64,000 nucleotides of DNA, from the NCBI GenBank assembly GCA_963743785.1, contig CAVURD010000016.1:22396-86395 (forward strand), in the 5' to 3' direction. Every line of letters starts with the position of its first letter. The stretch's first letter is position 1. This DNA is from Bog-473 sp963743785. GTDB lineage: Bacteria; Actinomycetota; Acidimicrobiia; Acidimicrobiales; RAAP-2. Below, piece after piece: positions 36,655 through 45,788 of the stretch. A model generated the notes under the pieces. The model did no database searches. It was not told the origin of the DNA and saw only the letters and a list, made by a program, of their open reading frames with translations. The position numbers were made by a program, and so were the translations under genes.

Positions 36655-38382
36655 GTGAGCCTCGAATGGGTGACAACACACGTTCCCGGTCTGGACCTGA
36701 TCCGAACGTACGAGCGCCGTTGGCTGCCGAAGGACCTCGTCGCCGGCCTTGTGCTCACCGCCCTCCTCGTCCCGCAGGGGATGGCGTACGCCGAGCTGGC
36801 CGGGCTGCCGCCCATCACCGGCCTCTACACCAGCATCCTCTGCCTTGTCGGGTACGCCGCCTTGGGACCATCCCGGATCCTCGTGCTCGGCCCCGACTCC
36901 TCACTCGGACCGATGATCGCCGCCACGATCCTCCCCCTGGTCGGAGCCGGTGGCAGTCCCGAGCGAGCCATCGCACTGGCCTCGATGCTCGCCATCCTGG
37001 TCGGCGTGATCATGGTCCTGGCCGGGCTGGCCCGGCTGGGGTTCGTGGCCGATCTACTCTCGAAGCCGACCCAGATCGGGTACATGACCGGGCTGGCGCT
37101 CACCATCGTCGTGGGCCAGCTACCAAAGCTCTTCGGGTTCTCGGTCAGCTCCGACAACCTGATCGGGGACATCCGGGGATTCGCTCACGGTGTCACGTCC
37201 GGCGAGACGGTCGTCGACGCCCTGCTCGTCGGTTTGTCCGGCCTGGTGGTGATCCTTGTGCTCCAGCGATGGCTGCCGAAGCTACCTGGCGTACTGGTCG
37301 CCGTGGTCCTGTCGATAGGTGCCGCCGTGGCCTTCGATCTCCAGAGTCGGGGCGTCTCGCTGGTGGGAACCCTGCCCAAGGGTTTCCCGCCGTTCACCAT
37401 CCCGAGCGTTCCCATTTCGGACTTCCCTCTCCTCGTCGGGGGCGCTTTCGGCATCGCCCTCGTGGCTCTCACCGACACCATCTCGACCGCTTCTGCCTTT
37501 GCGGCACGCAGTGGCGACGAGGTCCGGGCGAACCAGGAGATGATCGGGATCGGCGGCGCCAACATCGCCGCCGGGCTATTCCAGGGTTTCGCCGTGAGCA
37601 CCAGCGGGTCCCGGAGCGCCGTCGCCGAGCAGTCGGGGGCGAAAACCCAGGTGGCCGGTCTAGTGGGTGCCGGTGCCATCATCGTGATGCTGCTCGCCGT
37701 CCCGGGCCTGCTTCGTAACCTCCCCCAGCCCACGCTGGCCGCGGTGGTGATCGCAGCCGCTCTTTCGCTGGCCGATGTGGCCGGGATGCGACGACTCTGG
37801 CTGGTCCGCCGGACCGAGTTCGCCCTCTCCATAGCAGCCTTCCTCGGCGTCGCCATCCTCGGCGTGCTGCCCGGCATCGCCCTGGCCGTCCTCCTGTCGA
37901 TCCTCAACGTCTTCCGGCGGGCGTGGTGGCCGTACAGCACGACGCTCGGGCAGGTCGACCTGCTTCCCGGGTACCACGACACCCGGATGCACCACGGGGC
38001 GAGGACGATCGACGGCCTGAGGATCCTTCGCTTCGACGCGCCACTGCTGTTCGCCAACGCTCGATCCTTTCGTGAGCAGGTCAGCGCTCTGGCTGCCGAG
38101 GATCCACCGCCTCGCTGGATCGTGGTGGCGGCCGAGCCGATCACAGATATCGACACGACGGCAGCCGACATGCTTGAGGAGCTGGACGGGGACCTCAACC
38201 GCCGAGGTATTTCCTTGGTGTTCGCCGAGCTGAAGGACCCCGTCAGGGAGAAGATCCAACGGTACGAGCTCACGCGGACGATCGATCCCGCCCACTTCTA
38301 TCCAACCATCGAGTCGGCGGTTGAGGCCTTCGCCCGGTCGACGCATGATGCCGACAACCGGCGCCCATCACCCGAGAAGTGA
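36655..38382 (+). CDS. SulP family anion transporter with STAS domain (second copy)
   Basis: 575 residues from a GTG at 36655. LVAGLVLTALLVPQGMAYAELAGLPPITGLY is the N-terminal signature region and NIAAGLFQGFAVSTSGSRSAVAEQSGAKT the second. The C-terminal STAS domain runs from about 455 with WIVVAAEPITDIDTTAADML. It is clearly of the same family as the 29907 gene but not a recent duplicate (the two differ throughout). In cyanobacteria and mycobacteria such proteins carry bicarbonate or sulfate; no cys genes are nearby. Confidence 0.9.
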   Translation: MSLEWVTTHVPGLDLIRTYERRWLPKDLVAGLVLTALLVPQGMAYAELAGLPPITGLYTSILCLVGYAALGPSRILVLGPDSSLGPMIAATILPLVGAGGSPERAIALASMLAILVGVIMVLAGLARLGFVADLLSKPTQIGYMTGLALTIVVGQLPKLFGFSVSSDNLIGDIRGFAHGVTSGETVVDALLVGLSGLVVILVLQRWLPKLPGVLVAVVLSIGAAVAFDLQSRGVSLVGTLPKGFPPFTIPSVPISDFPLLVGGAFGIALVALTDTISTASAFAARSGDEVRANQEMIGIGGANIAAGLFQGFAVSTSGSRSAVAEQSGAKTQVAGLVGAGAIIVMLLAVPGLLRNLPQPTLAAVVIAAALSLADVAGMRRLWLVRRTEFALSIAAFLGVAILGVLPGIALAVLLSILNVFRRAWWPYSTTLGQVDLLPGYHDTRMHHGARTIDGLRILRFDAPLLFANARSFREQVSALAAEDPPPRWIVVAAEPITDIDTTAADMLEELDGDLNRRGISLVFAELKDPVREKIQRYELTRTIDPAHFYPTIESAVEAFARSTHDADNRRPSPEK

Positions 38383-38569
38383 GACTGAGAGATGGGTCTG
38401 GACCCCTCCGCACCGGCCCTCGACAGGCCACGGCTGGGTCCGGTGGGCCCGTCGACGGCTCCACCTGGTGACGTCTTCGCTCCGGGCCGCTGAGTACAGC
38501 CCGTCATGGCCGGTGGCGACCGAGCCATGATGAGACCGCCGGACGATTTGCGAAGGGAAGGGTTCCGTC

Positions 38570-40021
38570 ATGAAGGACGCTCCATCTCCACTGGGCTCTG
38601 ACGGGCCAGTGCGACCTGCCGGATCGGCCAGTCGGACCGGGCTCGGGGTATCCGGCCGCGCCCGGATCTTGGCGGTCGCTGCCCTCCTCGCCCTGTGCGC
38701 GCTGGTGGCCGCGGTCATCGTCTTCCTCCTCCGGAGCGCCGGCTACGTCTTCCTCGGACTGGCCGGTGCCGCCATCTCGATCGGCGGCGCGTGGTGGTTC
38801 CTGACCGGCCGGAGAAACCGACGGGCGGTCGGGGCAGCCGGGTTGGTCGCCGGCGTCGGTGTAATGGCCGCCGCCCTCGTGTGGGCGGGCGTCGGCGGAG
38901 AACAAGTGCTCGTTCGGTTGATCGTGGTCGCGGGCATATTGGCCGTCGGTGTGTCGGCCGGGCGGGCCGCGATGCTTGCAACCATTCGCACAACGGCGGC
39001 GGTGCCGTTCCGCCGACGCCCGCCTCCGTCGCGCCCGGTGCTCATCTGCAACCCATGGTCCGGCGGCGGCAAGGTCGAGAAGTTCGGGCTGGTCGATCTG
39101 GCGAAGTCGCTGGGCGTCGAGACGGTGCTCCTGGACCAGGGCCTCGACCTCGAGCAGCTCGCCCGGGACGCCATCGAGCGGGGAGCCGATTGCCTTGGCA
39201 TGGCGGGCGGCGACGGCTCCCAAGCGCTCGTGGCGTCGATCGCGATCGAATACGACATCCCGTTCGTGTGCGTCTCGGCCGGAACCCGGAACCACTTCGC
39301 TCTCGACCTCGGCCTCGAGCGCGACGATCCGAGGAAGAGCATGGACTCCTTCCGGGACGGCCTGGAGCGGCGGGTCGACTTCGCCACCGTGAACGGCCGC
39401 CTCTTCGTCAACAACGTGTCGCTCGGGGTCTACGCCACCATCGTCCAACAGGAAGGGTACCGAGAGGCGAAACTCGAAACGTCGAGCACCCTGCTGCCGG
39501 ACATGCTGGGGCAGTCGGACAAACCATTCGACCTGCAGTTCACGGCTCCGGACGGCTCGGAGGTCGACGGATCGCTCGTCATCCAGGTCTCGAACAATCA
39601 ATACGTGCTCGGGCCCTCCCCCGATGTTTCACAACGCCTACGCCTCGACACCGGACAGCTCGGAGTGTTCGCGGTGGCCGCCGGCTCGGGAACCGAAGCG
39701 GCGGCCGTCGTCACCGCCATGCTGGCGGGCCGTCAGGGACGGAGTCGCCATGCTTTACGCTTCGCGACCAACCGTTTCGAGGTCCGCTCGCGATCGGGGC
39801 AGGCCTTCGTCGGCGTCGACGGCGAAGCCCTCGAGCTGGCCACACCGCTCGACTTCGCCATCCACCCCCTGGGCCTGCGCCTCCTCGTCCCCGAGGGCAA
39901 CCTCGAGCAGGCGACGCGCCGCCGGGCCCGGGAGGTGCACCTGGGCGACCTGGTCGGTATAGCCAGCGGCCGGGCCGGCCAGCGCAAAAGCATGGAGGGC
40001 AGTAACGCCGGGGACGAGTAG
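38570..40021 (+). CDS. Diacylglycerol kinase-fold protein with N-terminal membrane domain
   Basis: 483 residues. The first 140 residues hold three or four helices (ILAVAALLALCALVAAVIVFLL and later). The catalytic domain begins RPVLICNPWSGGGKVEKF, followed by LGMAGGDGSQALVASIA, the GGDGT-like nucleotide loop with Ser in place of Thr, and SAGTRNHFALDLGLERDDP. This is the LCB5/YegS-type lipid kinase fold. Lipid substrate unknown; diacylglycerol or a glycolipid is likely. It precedes DUF2252 by 41 bases on the same strand. Confidence 0.82.
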   Translation: MKDAPSPLGSDGPVRPAGSASRTGLGVSGRARILAVAALLALCALVAAVIVFLLRSAGYVFLGLAGAAISIGGAWWFLTGRRNRRAVGAAGLVAGVGVMAAALVWAGVGGEQVLVRLIVVAGILAVGVSAGRAAMLATIRTTAAVPFRRRPPPSRPVLICNPWSGGGKVEKFGLVDLAKSLGVETVLLDQGLDLEQLARDAIERGADCLGMAGGDGSQALVASIAIEYDIPFVCVSAGTRNHFALDLGLERDDPRKSMDSFRDGLERRVDFATVNGRLFVNNVSLGVYATIVQQEGYREAKLETSSTLLPDMLGQSDKPFDLQFTAPDGSEVDGSLVIQVSNNQYVLGPSPDVSQRLRLDTGQLGVFAVAAGSGTEAAAVVTAMLAGRQGRSRHALRFATNRFEVRSRSGQAFVGVDGEALELATPLDFAIHPLGLRLLVPEGNLEQATRRRAREVHLGDLVGIASGRAGQRKSMEGSNAGDE

Positions 40022-40062
40022 GAGATCGATGAGCCCGGGAGACAGAGGAGAAGGGATCAACC

Positions 40063-41499
40063 ATGGCCGCAATGAAGATCCGGCACCTGAGTGTGGACGA
40101 ACGTCGGGCCAAGGGCAAGAACGCCCGTGAACGATCGCCGCTGACCAGCCACGGCGGCTGGGTACCGGCCGTTGACCGCTCCGACCCGGTGGGGTTGCTC
40201 GAGGCGCAGAACCTCACCCGAGAGCCGGATCTCGTGCCCGTACGTCACGGTCGGATGATGGCCTCACCGTTCACCTTCTACCGGGGCGCGGCCAAGATCA
40301 TGGCCTCCGACCTGCGAGATTCCCCCACGGCCGGCCTCGACGTCCAGCTCTGCGGCGACGCGCACCTCTCGAACTTCGGCGGGTTCGCTTCACCCGAACG
40401 AACCCTGTTGTTTGACCTGAACGACTTCGATGAGACGCTGCCTGGGCCCTTTGAATACGACGTGAAGCGCATGGCCGCGAGCTTCACCATCGCGGCGCGC
40501 AACAACAGGTTCAGCGCCGCGGATGCTTCCGCGACCACATTCGCCGCGGTGAAGGCGTACCGCGAAGCCGTCTTCGAGTTCGCCCAGATGGGCAATATGG
40601 ACATCTGGTACGCCCGGTTGACCGAACGAGAATTCATGGACGCGATCGCTACCCTGACCAAAGGAGCAAAAACCAAGCAGGCCGCCGCCCAGGTCAAGAA
40701 GGGCGCGCAAAGGGCTCAGAAGACCGCGACCAAGGCCCACACACGCGACAGCCTCCAGGCCTTGTCGAAGCTTGCCGAGGTCGTCGATGGCCGGTACCGG
40801 ATCGTGAGCCAGCCACCAGTGGTCATCCCGGCGCGCGAACTCGGGTCCATGTACGGGTACTCAGGCGACGAGATCCAAGAGATACTCCACAACCAGTTCC
40901 GTGCCTATCGGGCGACTCTGCAGGAGGATCGCCGCCACCTTTTGGAGCGCTTCGAGATCGTCGACATGGCCCGCAAGGTGGTGGGAGTGGGCAGTGTCGG
41001 CACCCGGGCGTTCATCGTGTTGCTCCAGGGCCGTGACGAGCAGGACCCGCTGTTCCTCCAGGTCAAGGAGGCGACGGCCTCGGTGCTCGAGGACCACCTG
41101 CCCAAGAGCAAGTTCAAAGAGCCCGGCGAACGCGTGGTCCAGGGGCAGCGCCTCATACAGGCGGCCAGCGACATCTACCTGGGTTGGACCAAAGGGGCCG
41201 AGGCGAATCGCCACCTCTACTGGCGCCAGCTGCGTGACATGAAGGGCTCGGCCGAGGTGGAGACGATGACCCCGTTCATGCTCGAGTTCTACGCCGGCAT
41301 CTGCGGCTGGACGCTGGCCCGGGCCCACGCCCGCTCGGGGGACGCAGTGGCACTGGGGGCCTACCTCGGCAAGAGCGACAAGTTCGACCGTTCGATCACG
41401 GACTTTTCCCTGCGCTACGCCGACCAGAACGAGCGCGATTACCAGGCCTTCGTCGGCGCCGTGAAGTCCGGTCGCCTCGAGGCAGTCGAAGGCATCTGA
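40063..41499 (+). CDS. DUF2252 family protein
   Basis: 478 residues, cytoplasmic. Family blocks: PFTFYRGAAKIMASDL, QLCGDAHLSNFGGFASPERTLLFDLNDFDETLPGPFEYDVKRMAAS, VGVGSVGTRAFIVLLQG, and YLGWTKGAEANRHLYWRQLRDMKGS. The GDAHLSNFG/DLNDFDE pair resembles the catalytic and metal loops of aminoglycoside-phosphotransferase-like kinases, and the family is thought to share that fold; its reaction is unknown. A Lys/Ala-rich insertion (AKTKQAAAQVKKGAQRAQKT) sits near residue 205. Likely in one transcript with the upstream lipid kinase-like gene. Confidence 0.88.
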   Translation: MAAMKIRHLSVDERRAKGKNARERSPLTSHGGWVPAVDRSDPVGLLEAQNLTREPDLVPVRHGRMMASPFTFYRGAAKIMASDLRDSPTAGLDVQLCGDAHLSNFGGFASPERTLLFDLNDFDETLPGPFEYDVKRMAASFTIAARNNRFSAADASATTFAAVKAYREAVFEFAQMGNMDIWYARLTEREFMDAIATLTKGAKTKQAAAQVKKGAQRAQKTATKAHTRDSLQALSKLAEVVDGRYRIVSQPPVVIPARELGSMYGYSGDEIQEILHNQFRAYRATLQEDRRHLLERFEIVDMARKVVGVGSVGTRAFIVLLQGRDEQDPLFLQVKEATASVLEDHLPKSKFKEPGERVVQGQRLIQAASDIYLGWTKGAEANRHLYWRQLRDMKGSAEVETMTPFMLEFYAGICGWTLARAHARSGDAVALGAYLGKSDKFDRSITDFSLRYADQNERDYQAFVGAVKSGRLEAVEGI

Positions 41500-41657
41500 T
41501 TCCTGGTGCGCCCTCGCCCTTGATCCAGCGAAGCGGAGTTGCCAGAGAGCCAGACGGTGATCCACGCGCCCAGAATGTTTCTGCTTTACAATTCCGCCGG
41601 CACAGTATTTGCGACTCGCCACGACAGTATTGGTGCTTCATGACAGGAGTGTGAATC

Positions 41658-42046
41658 ATGAACGAACGCGGCAACGGTTGGACAATATTCGCAGGAATCG
41701 CGCTTTTGGTAGCCGGGGTGATGCGAATCTTCGACTCGATCTGGGCCTTCAGATACCACGGGGTGCTTCCCTCCAACTTGGAGGCGGCCATCTTCGGCCA
41801 CACTTGAAGACCTACGCGTGGGTGTATCTCGCTGTTGGCATCATCTTGATTCTGGCTGGCTTCGGCGTCATGGTGCAGTCACAGGTATCCCGTTGGATCG
41901 GCATCTTTGCCGCCGCCATTCTGGGTATCAGCGCGATCTGGTGGATGCCGTACTATCCGATCTGGTCACTCACCTACATCGGGATCTGCTTCTTCGTCAT
42001 TTACGCCCTGGCGGCCTATGGCCAGCGGGAAGAGGTGGCGGCGTAA
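41658..42046 (+). CDS. DUF7144 family four-helix membrane protein, reading frame broken
   Basis: Restored protein about 129 residues: MNERGNGWTIFAGIALLVAG opens the family pattern, FDSIWAF follows, then a second half LKTYAWVYLAVGIILILAGFG, WIGIFAAAILGISAIWWMPYYPIWSL, ending AYGQREEVAA. The first half ends in a stop at 41804-41806 (FGHT-stop); adding one base there joins FGHT to LKTYAWVY. ATG 41658 has AGGAG upstream. DUF7144 proteins are common in actinobacteria, often near stress genes; no role is known. A perfect 15-bp hairpin follows eight bases after its stop. Confidence 0.8.
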
Positions 42047-42053
42047 AGCACTT

Positions 42054-42097
42054 TGGTAGTGCCGGCGACCTGTGGGTGACGTTCGCCGGCACTACCA
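42054..42097. terminator. Strong inverted repeat (15-bp perfect arms)
   Basis: Arms 42054-42068 (TGGTAGTGCCGGCGA) and 42083-42097 (its exact complement) around a 14-base loop, eight bases after the DUF7144 stop. There is no clean T-run, though TTCTTG follows. Position and stem strength suggest a transcript end between this gene and the opposite-strand gene at 42267. Confidence 0.6.
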
Positions 42098-42266
42098 GCT
42101 TCTTGTCAAAGCTCAGCGACAGGTCGAGCGTGTGATCACATCACGCTGGGCTGCGGCGGTGAGGACCGCTCCGGTGCAGGCGGGCATCGCGCCGCCGCGC
42201 CAAAGGCGCACGGGCTGCCCGTGATTCAGCGGCCATTCTGCTCGCGCCGTCAAACGATCTTCACTT

Positions 42267-42701
42267 CTAGTAGTGATGATGCTGGAGGACCGACTTGAGG
42301 ATCACCATCGCCACACCTAGTAAACCGGCTATGACGGTAACGATGATTCGCTGCTTGCCACGCAAGCCGGCTGCTCGCCCTGCGGTATAGCCGTGCAGGA
42401 TCAGGAGCACGACGGTCACGATGAGGGCCGCTTGAGCGGCATCCGACGCTGACGCCCCAAAGAGAACTGCGACGCCGATTGATGCCACTGGCAGGAAGGA
42501 CGCCGTGACCATCGGCCATGCCTCCGCCAGAGAAGACCGGATAAGTCGAGCGCTCGGTAGCCGACCGTCGTGAGTGTGTGCACCGAGCAGTTCGGCGTAC
42601 TGCTCGGCAAGCCAATACACAATGAGCGTGACGACGACGGTCACCGCGAGTTGTGCACTACTCAATTGATTCCCGCCAGCAGCGATAACGGCCGCTGTCA
42701 C
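42267..42701 (-). CDS. Actinobacterial membrane protein, unknown function
   Basis: 145 residues from the GTG at 42701, with four hydrophobic segments and a conserved-looking core QLAVTVVVTLIVYWLAEQYAELLGAH. It ends in HHHY. The true start is probably upstream: in the same frame the preceding codons give RGRRRTASIYGTIVTAAV, which belongs to this kind of protein, and an ATG at 42807 (MTEGTEAWFG) would reach it if one base near 42780 were removed. No known function. Confidence 0.6.
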   Translation of the reverse strand: MTAAVIAAGGNQLSSAQLAVTVVVTLIVYWLAEQYAELLGAHTHDGRLPSARLIRSSLAEAWPMVTASFLPVASIGVAVLFGASASDAAQAALIVTVVLLILHGYTAGRAAGLRGKQRIIVTVIAGLLGVAMVILKSVLQHHHY

Positions 42702-42807
42702 AATCGTGCCGTAGATGCTCGCCGTTCGGCGTCGACCACGGCTCGTTGAAGCCGACTCGATGCGGGCTTCAGATGAGCCCGAACCACGCTTCGGTGCCTT
42801 CGGTCAT

Positions 42808-43176
42808 AGTCCTAGCTTGGCATCGCCTGTTCCGGTGCGTACTCACTCTTCGGGAAGACCTCTCCATAACCTCATCCAAATCCATTGGATGACCCGACCT
42901 AATTCTGATTCTCCAGCCCGTAGTTCACGAGGCCCTCCCCGCCGCCCAATTTGGCATCTTGGCCTCCGCTCTCTTCCTTCAATCCCAGCGTCACGAGTCC
43001 TCAATGCCAATGCGTGGGCGAACCAGTACGACACTCGCTCAGAAGCTCCAGTAGGCCCAGTCCAGATGCTGGGACAAAGCTGGGAAATGGCAAATAAATG
43101 CCCGTAGCGTGTGCCGCGTTCTTGAAGTATCTTTCGATGAGAGACGGTTCGCTAACCCGAAAAGGGGGGCCGCACG
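42808..43176. other. Intergenic 370 bases, little recognised
   Basis: Lies between the minus-strand membrane gene and the DUF6325 gene. Local GC content is lower than in the genes. No tRNA, repeat or convincing gene is visible; a small minus-strand frame (42843-43034) lacks a ribosome site. The right end should contain the DUF6325 promoter. Confidence 0.4.
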
Positions 43177-43614
43177 ATGGCCGACGAAACGGAAGCCCTT
43201 GGCCCGATCAGCTATCTGATCGTCGAGTTCCCCGGCAACAAAATGACGGGCGAAGGGTTCGCATCGCTGCTCGACCTCGTTGACCGGGGGGTCATCCGGA
43301 TTCTCGACCTCAAGTTCGTGACGCGGGATCCCGACGGCTCGATGCGAGCTCTCGAGCTCCAAGATATCGATCGCGATGGACAGTTCGACCTCGCCGTCTT
43401 CGCAGGTGCGTCGTCCGGCCTGTTGGGCGAGAGCGATCTCTCTGAGGTGGCTTCGGTGATCGAGCCAGGCTCGGCGGCTGGGATCTTGATCTTCGAGAAC
43501 CGCTGGGCGACGCCGTTCATAAAGGGGATGCGTCGTGGCGAGGCCGAGATTGTTGCCGCCGGCTATATCCCTCAGGACGACCTGGTCGCCGCTCTCGATG
43601 CAACCGAAGTCTGA
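43177..43614 (+). CDS. DUF6325 family protein
   Basis: 145 residues, cytoplasmic. Typical start GPISYLIVEFPGNKMTGEGFASLLDLVDRGVIRILDL, then acidic LQDIDRDGQFDLAVFAGASSGLL, and AGILIFENRWATPFIKGMRRGEAEIVAAGYIP. The alternation of a short strand, a long helix and an acidic loop resembles proteins described as membrane-associated stress proteins (DUF1269/DUF6325). The ATG has AAAAGGGG upstream. It is followed 23 bases later by a SHOCT gene on the same strand. Confidence 0.85.
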   Translation: MADETEALGPISYLIVEFPGNKMTGEGFASLLDLVDRGVIRILDLKFVTRDPDGSMRALELQDIDRDGQFDLAVFAGASSGLLGESDLSEVASVIEPGSAAGILIFENRWATPFIKGMRRGEAEIVAAGYIPQDDLVAALDATEV

Positions 43615-43637
43615 TCTAGCGAAGAAAGGACGAGACC

Positions 43638-43913
43638 ATGCCCCTCCTCCGAGGTATCGCACGCACCGCAGCGATCGCCGGAACGGCCACGGCCGTGTCG
43701 AACCGCGTCTCGCGTCGGCAGCAGAATCGGTGGGCGCAACAGGAGCAACAGCAGTACGCGCAACAACCGCAATACGCCCCTCAGCCGGCACCGGCGCCAG
43801 CGCCGGCCCGGGACCCCATCGCCCAACTGAAGGACCTCGCGGAGCTCAAGTCCCAGGGCATCCTCACCGAGGCCGAATTCGCGGCTCAAAAAGCGAAGGT
43901 TCTCGGGTCCTGA
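43638..43913 (+). CDS. Small SHOCT-domain protein (91 aa)
   Basis: Basic N-terminal helix (RGIARTAAIAGTATAVSNRVSRR), a Gln/Ala/Pro-rich linker (about 30-55), then a C-terminal SHOCT motif IAQLKDLAELKSQGILTEAEFAAQKAKVLGS. ATG has AAGAAAGGACG upstream. SHOCT is a short oligomerisation or tethering motif found at the ends of many membrane proteins. The gene after next carries a near copy of this SHOCT motif. Confidence 0.82.
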   Translation: MPLLRGIARTAAIAGTATAVSNRVSRRQQNRWAQQEQQQYAQQPQYAPQPAPAPAPARDPIAQLKDLAELKSQGILTEAEFAAQKAKVLGS

Positions 43914-43975
43914 ACCGCTCCCGAATGGGACTTGGCTTTGTCGACTGCAATCGCACAATGACGCAAGGAGGATGA

Positions 43976-44385
43976 ATGCTTCTCGCCAGCTACCGATACC
44001 CGATTCTCGATTTCTTCCTGACGATGTTGTACTTCTTCCTCTTCATCATCTGGATCTGGCTGCTGATCATGGTGTTCGTGGACATCTTCCGCAGCCACGA
44101 CATGGGTGGTTGGGCCAAGGCGCTGTGGGTCATCTTCATCGTCATCCTGCCCTTCCTCGGTGTTTTCGTGTACCTGATCGCGAGGGGCGGCAAGATGCAC
44201 GAACGAGCGGCACGGAGACGCGGCGCAGCAGCAGCAGGCCTTCGACCAGTACGTCCAGCAGGCGGCGGGGACATCTGGGAACACGACCGCAGACCAGCTC
44301 GCCAAGCTTGCCGACCTCAAGTCCCAGGGCGTCCTGAGCGAAGACGAGTTCCAGGCTCAGAAGGCCAAGATCCTGGCGAGCTGAC
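43976..44385 (+). CDS. PLDc_N membrane protein with C-terminal SHOCT, reading frame broken
   Basis: Restored product about 136 residues. Residues 10-70 are two helices of the PLDc_N type: FFLTMLYFFLFIIWIWLLIMVFVDIF, RSHDMGGWAKALWVIFIVILPFLGVFVYLIARG. After KMHERAAR the frame breaks; removing one A at about 44215 gives DAAQQQQAFDQYVQQAAG and a SHOCT end, QLAKLADLKSQGVLSEDEFQAQKAKILAS, stopping at 44383-44385. Its SHOCT closely matches that of the gene before. The two proteins may associate through it at the membrane. Confidence 0.8.
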
Positions 44386-44594
44386 ACGACGCCCTCACTG
44401 TGGGTTTGGTTTTTCTGTTTGTCGTTGCCCTGGTGGTCGGGGGGCGGTGCAATGACTTCGGCCTGTGTCCTCGGCCACCCTGGAAGCGCTGACGACTCCC
44501 ATGCGCATACCGGCGACAGCTCCATTGTTGCCTTGGCCCTGCGGCGGCGAGACGGCTCACACGCTGATTGGACGCCGTGACCATCAGCCGTCCG

Positions 44595-45701
44595 TCAGGC
44601 GCCATCCCCGGGCAACGACCGCCGCATCGCCGCGTGCAGGCGTTCAAACGTCAGCATCCCCAGATAGCGATTCCCGTTGAACACGGGAATCGCCGGCGCA
44701 TCATGCTGGAGCAGTTCGGCCAGGGCCACGCGCAGCGAGGTGCCGAGAGGAATGCGGGCGGGGAACGGCCTGAGATGCTCACCGACGGTGCCTTCGTAGG
44801 GGGGTTCGGGCTTGACCCATCCCTGGGCCACGCCGTCGCTGAGGGTGATGGCCCAGTCCTGGGCGGTGCCATGCACCATCTCGGCTACGTCGGCCATTGA
44901 CTGGCCGGGTCGACAGATCGGCGGATTGACGAGATCGTCTTCCTTGACGTCGACCACGGCCAGGCGCTTGACGCCGCGATCCTCGCCGACGAACTCCGCC
45001 ACGAACGGAGTGCCCGGTTGACCGAGGATCTCGGGCGGGGTGGCGTACTGCTCCAGGTGTCCACCCACCGACAGCACCGCGATCCGATCGGCCAGCTTTG
45101 CCGCCTCGTCGATGTCGTGGGTGACCATGACGATGGTCTTCTTGATCTCCTTCTGCAGATCGAGCAGAAGGTTCTGCAGGCGTTGGCGCGTCACGGGATC
45201 GACCGCGCCGAAGGGCTCGTCCATGAGCAGCACCGGCGGATCGGCCCCGAGGGCGCGGGCAACGCCGACGCGCTGGCGCTCACCGCCGGAGAGCTCGTGC
45301 GGATAGCGCCGGGCGTACTGATCGTGATCGAGCCCGACCAGGTCCAGCAGCTCGCGCACCCGGTCTCTGACCTTCTGCTTGTCCCACCCCAACAGGCGGG
45401 GCACGACCGCCACGTTGTCCTCGACCCGGCGGTGCGGGAAGAGCCCCCCCTGCTGGATCACGTATCCGATGCCACGACGGAGCTCCACCGCATTCATCCC
45501 GAGCACGTCGCGCCCGTCAATGAAGATGTGCCCGCCGGTTGGCTCGATGAGGCGATTAATCATCCGCAGGGTGGTGGTCTTGCCGCAACCCGACGGCCCG
45601 ACCAGGACGCAGAGCTCGCCGTCGACCACTTCGAGGGTCAGTCCGTCAACGGCCGCAGGACCGTTGTCGTAGTGCTTGGTCACCGCATCGAGCGAGATCA
45701 T
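44595..45701 (-). CDS. opuCA: Glycine betaine/proline-type ABC transporter ATPase
   Basis: 368 residues. Walker A VGPSGCGKTTT, signature LSGGERQRVGVARA, Walker B VLLMDEPFGAVDPV, HDIDEA switch; the GYVIQQGGLFPHRRV Q-loop is typical of OpuCA/ProV. After about residue 240, two CBS motifs follow; in OpuA-type ATPases these sense ionic strength. Divergent from its presumed permeases at 45789, 87 bases away, instead of being in one operon with them. Confidence 0.9.
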   Translation of the reverse strand: MISLDAVTKHYDNGPAAVDGLTLEVVDGELCVLVGPSGCGKTTTLRMINRLIEPTGGHIFIDGRDVLGMNAVELRRGIGYVIQQGGLFPHRRVEDNVAVVPRLLGWDKQKVRDRVRELLDLVGLDHDQYARRYPHELSGGERQRVGVARALGADPPVLLMDEPFGAVDPVTRQRLQNLLLDLQKEIKKTIVMVTHDIDEAAKLADRIAVLSVGGHLEQYATPPEILGQPGTPFVAEFVGEDRGVKRLAVVDVKEDDLVNPPICRPGQSMADVAEMVHGTAQDWAITLSDGVAQGWVKPEPPYEGTVGEHLRPFPARIPLGTSLRVALAELLQHDAPAIPVFNGNRYLGMLTFERLHAAMRRSLPGDGA

Positions 45702-45788
45702 GCGCCATAACGCTACTGGCATCGCGGCCAGTCAGGCCCGGGTGGCCGACGGTGCGCCACCGGGACCGGGACCGGTAACGTCGTTCGA

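Noticed and set aside
42127..42147. Palindrome AGCGTG-TGATCACAT-CACGCT
   Set aside because: Only six-base arms, no adjacent promoter or start codon; could be chance in GC-rich DNA.
26900..44400. DosR-type box for the stress region
   Set aside because: No palindrome of the TTSGGGACT...AGTCCCSAA type was found by eye near any of the gene starts.
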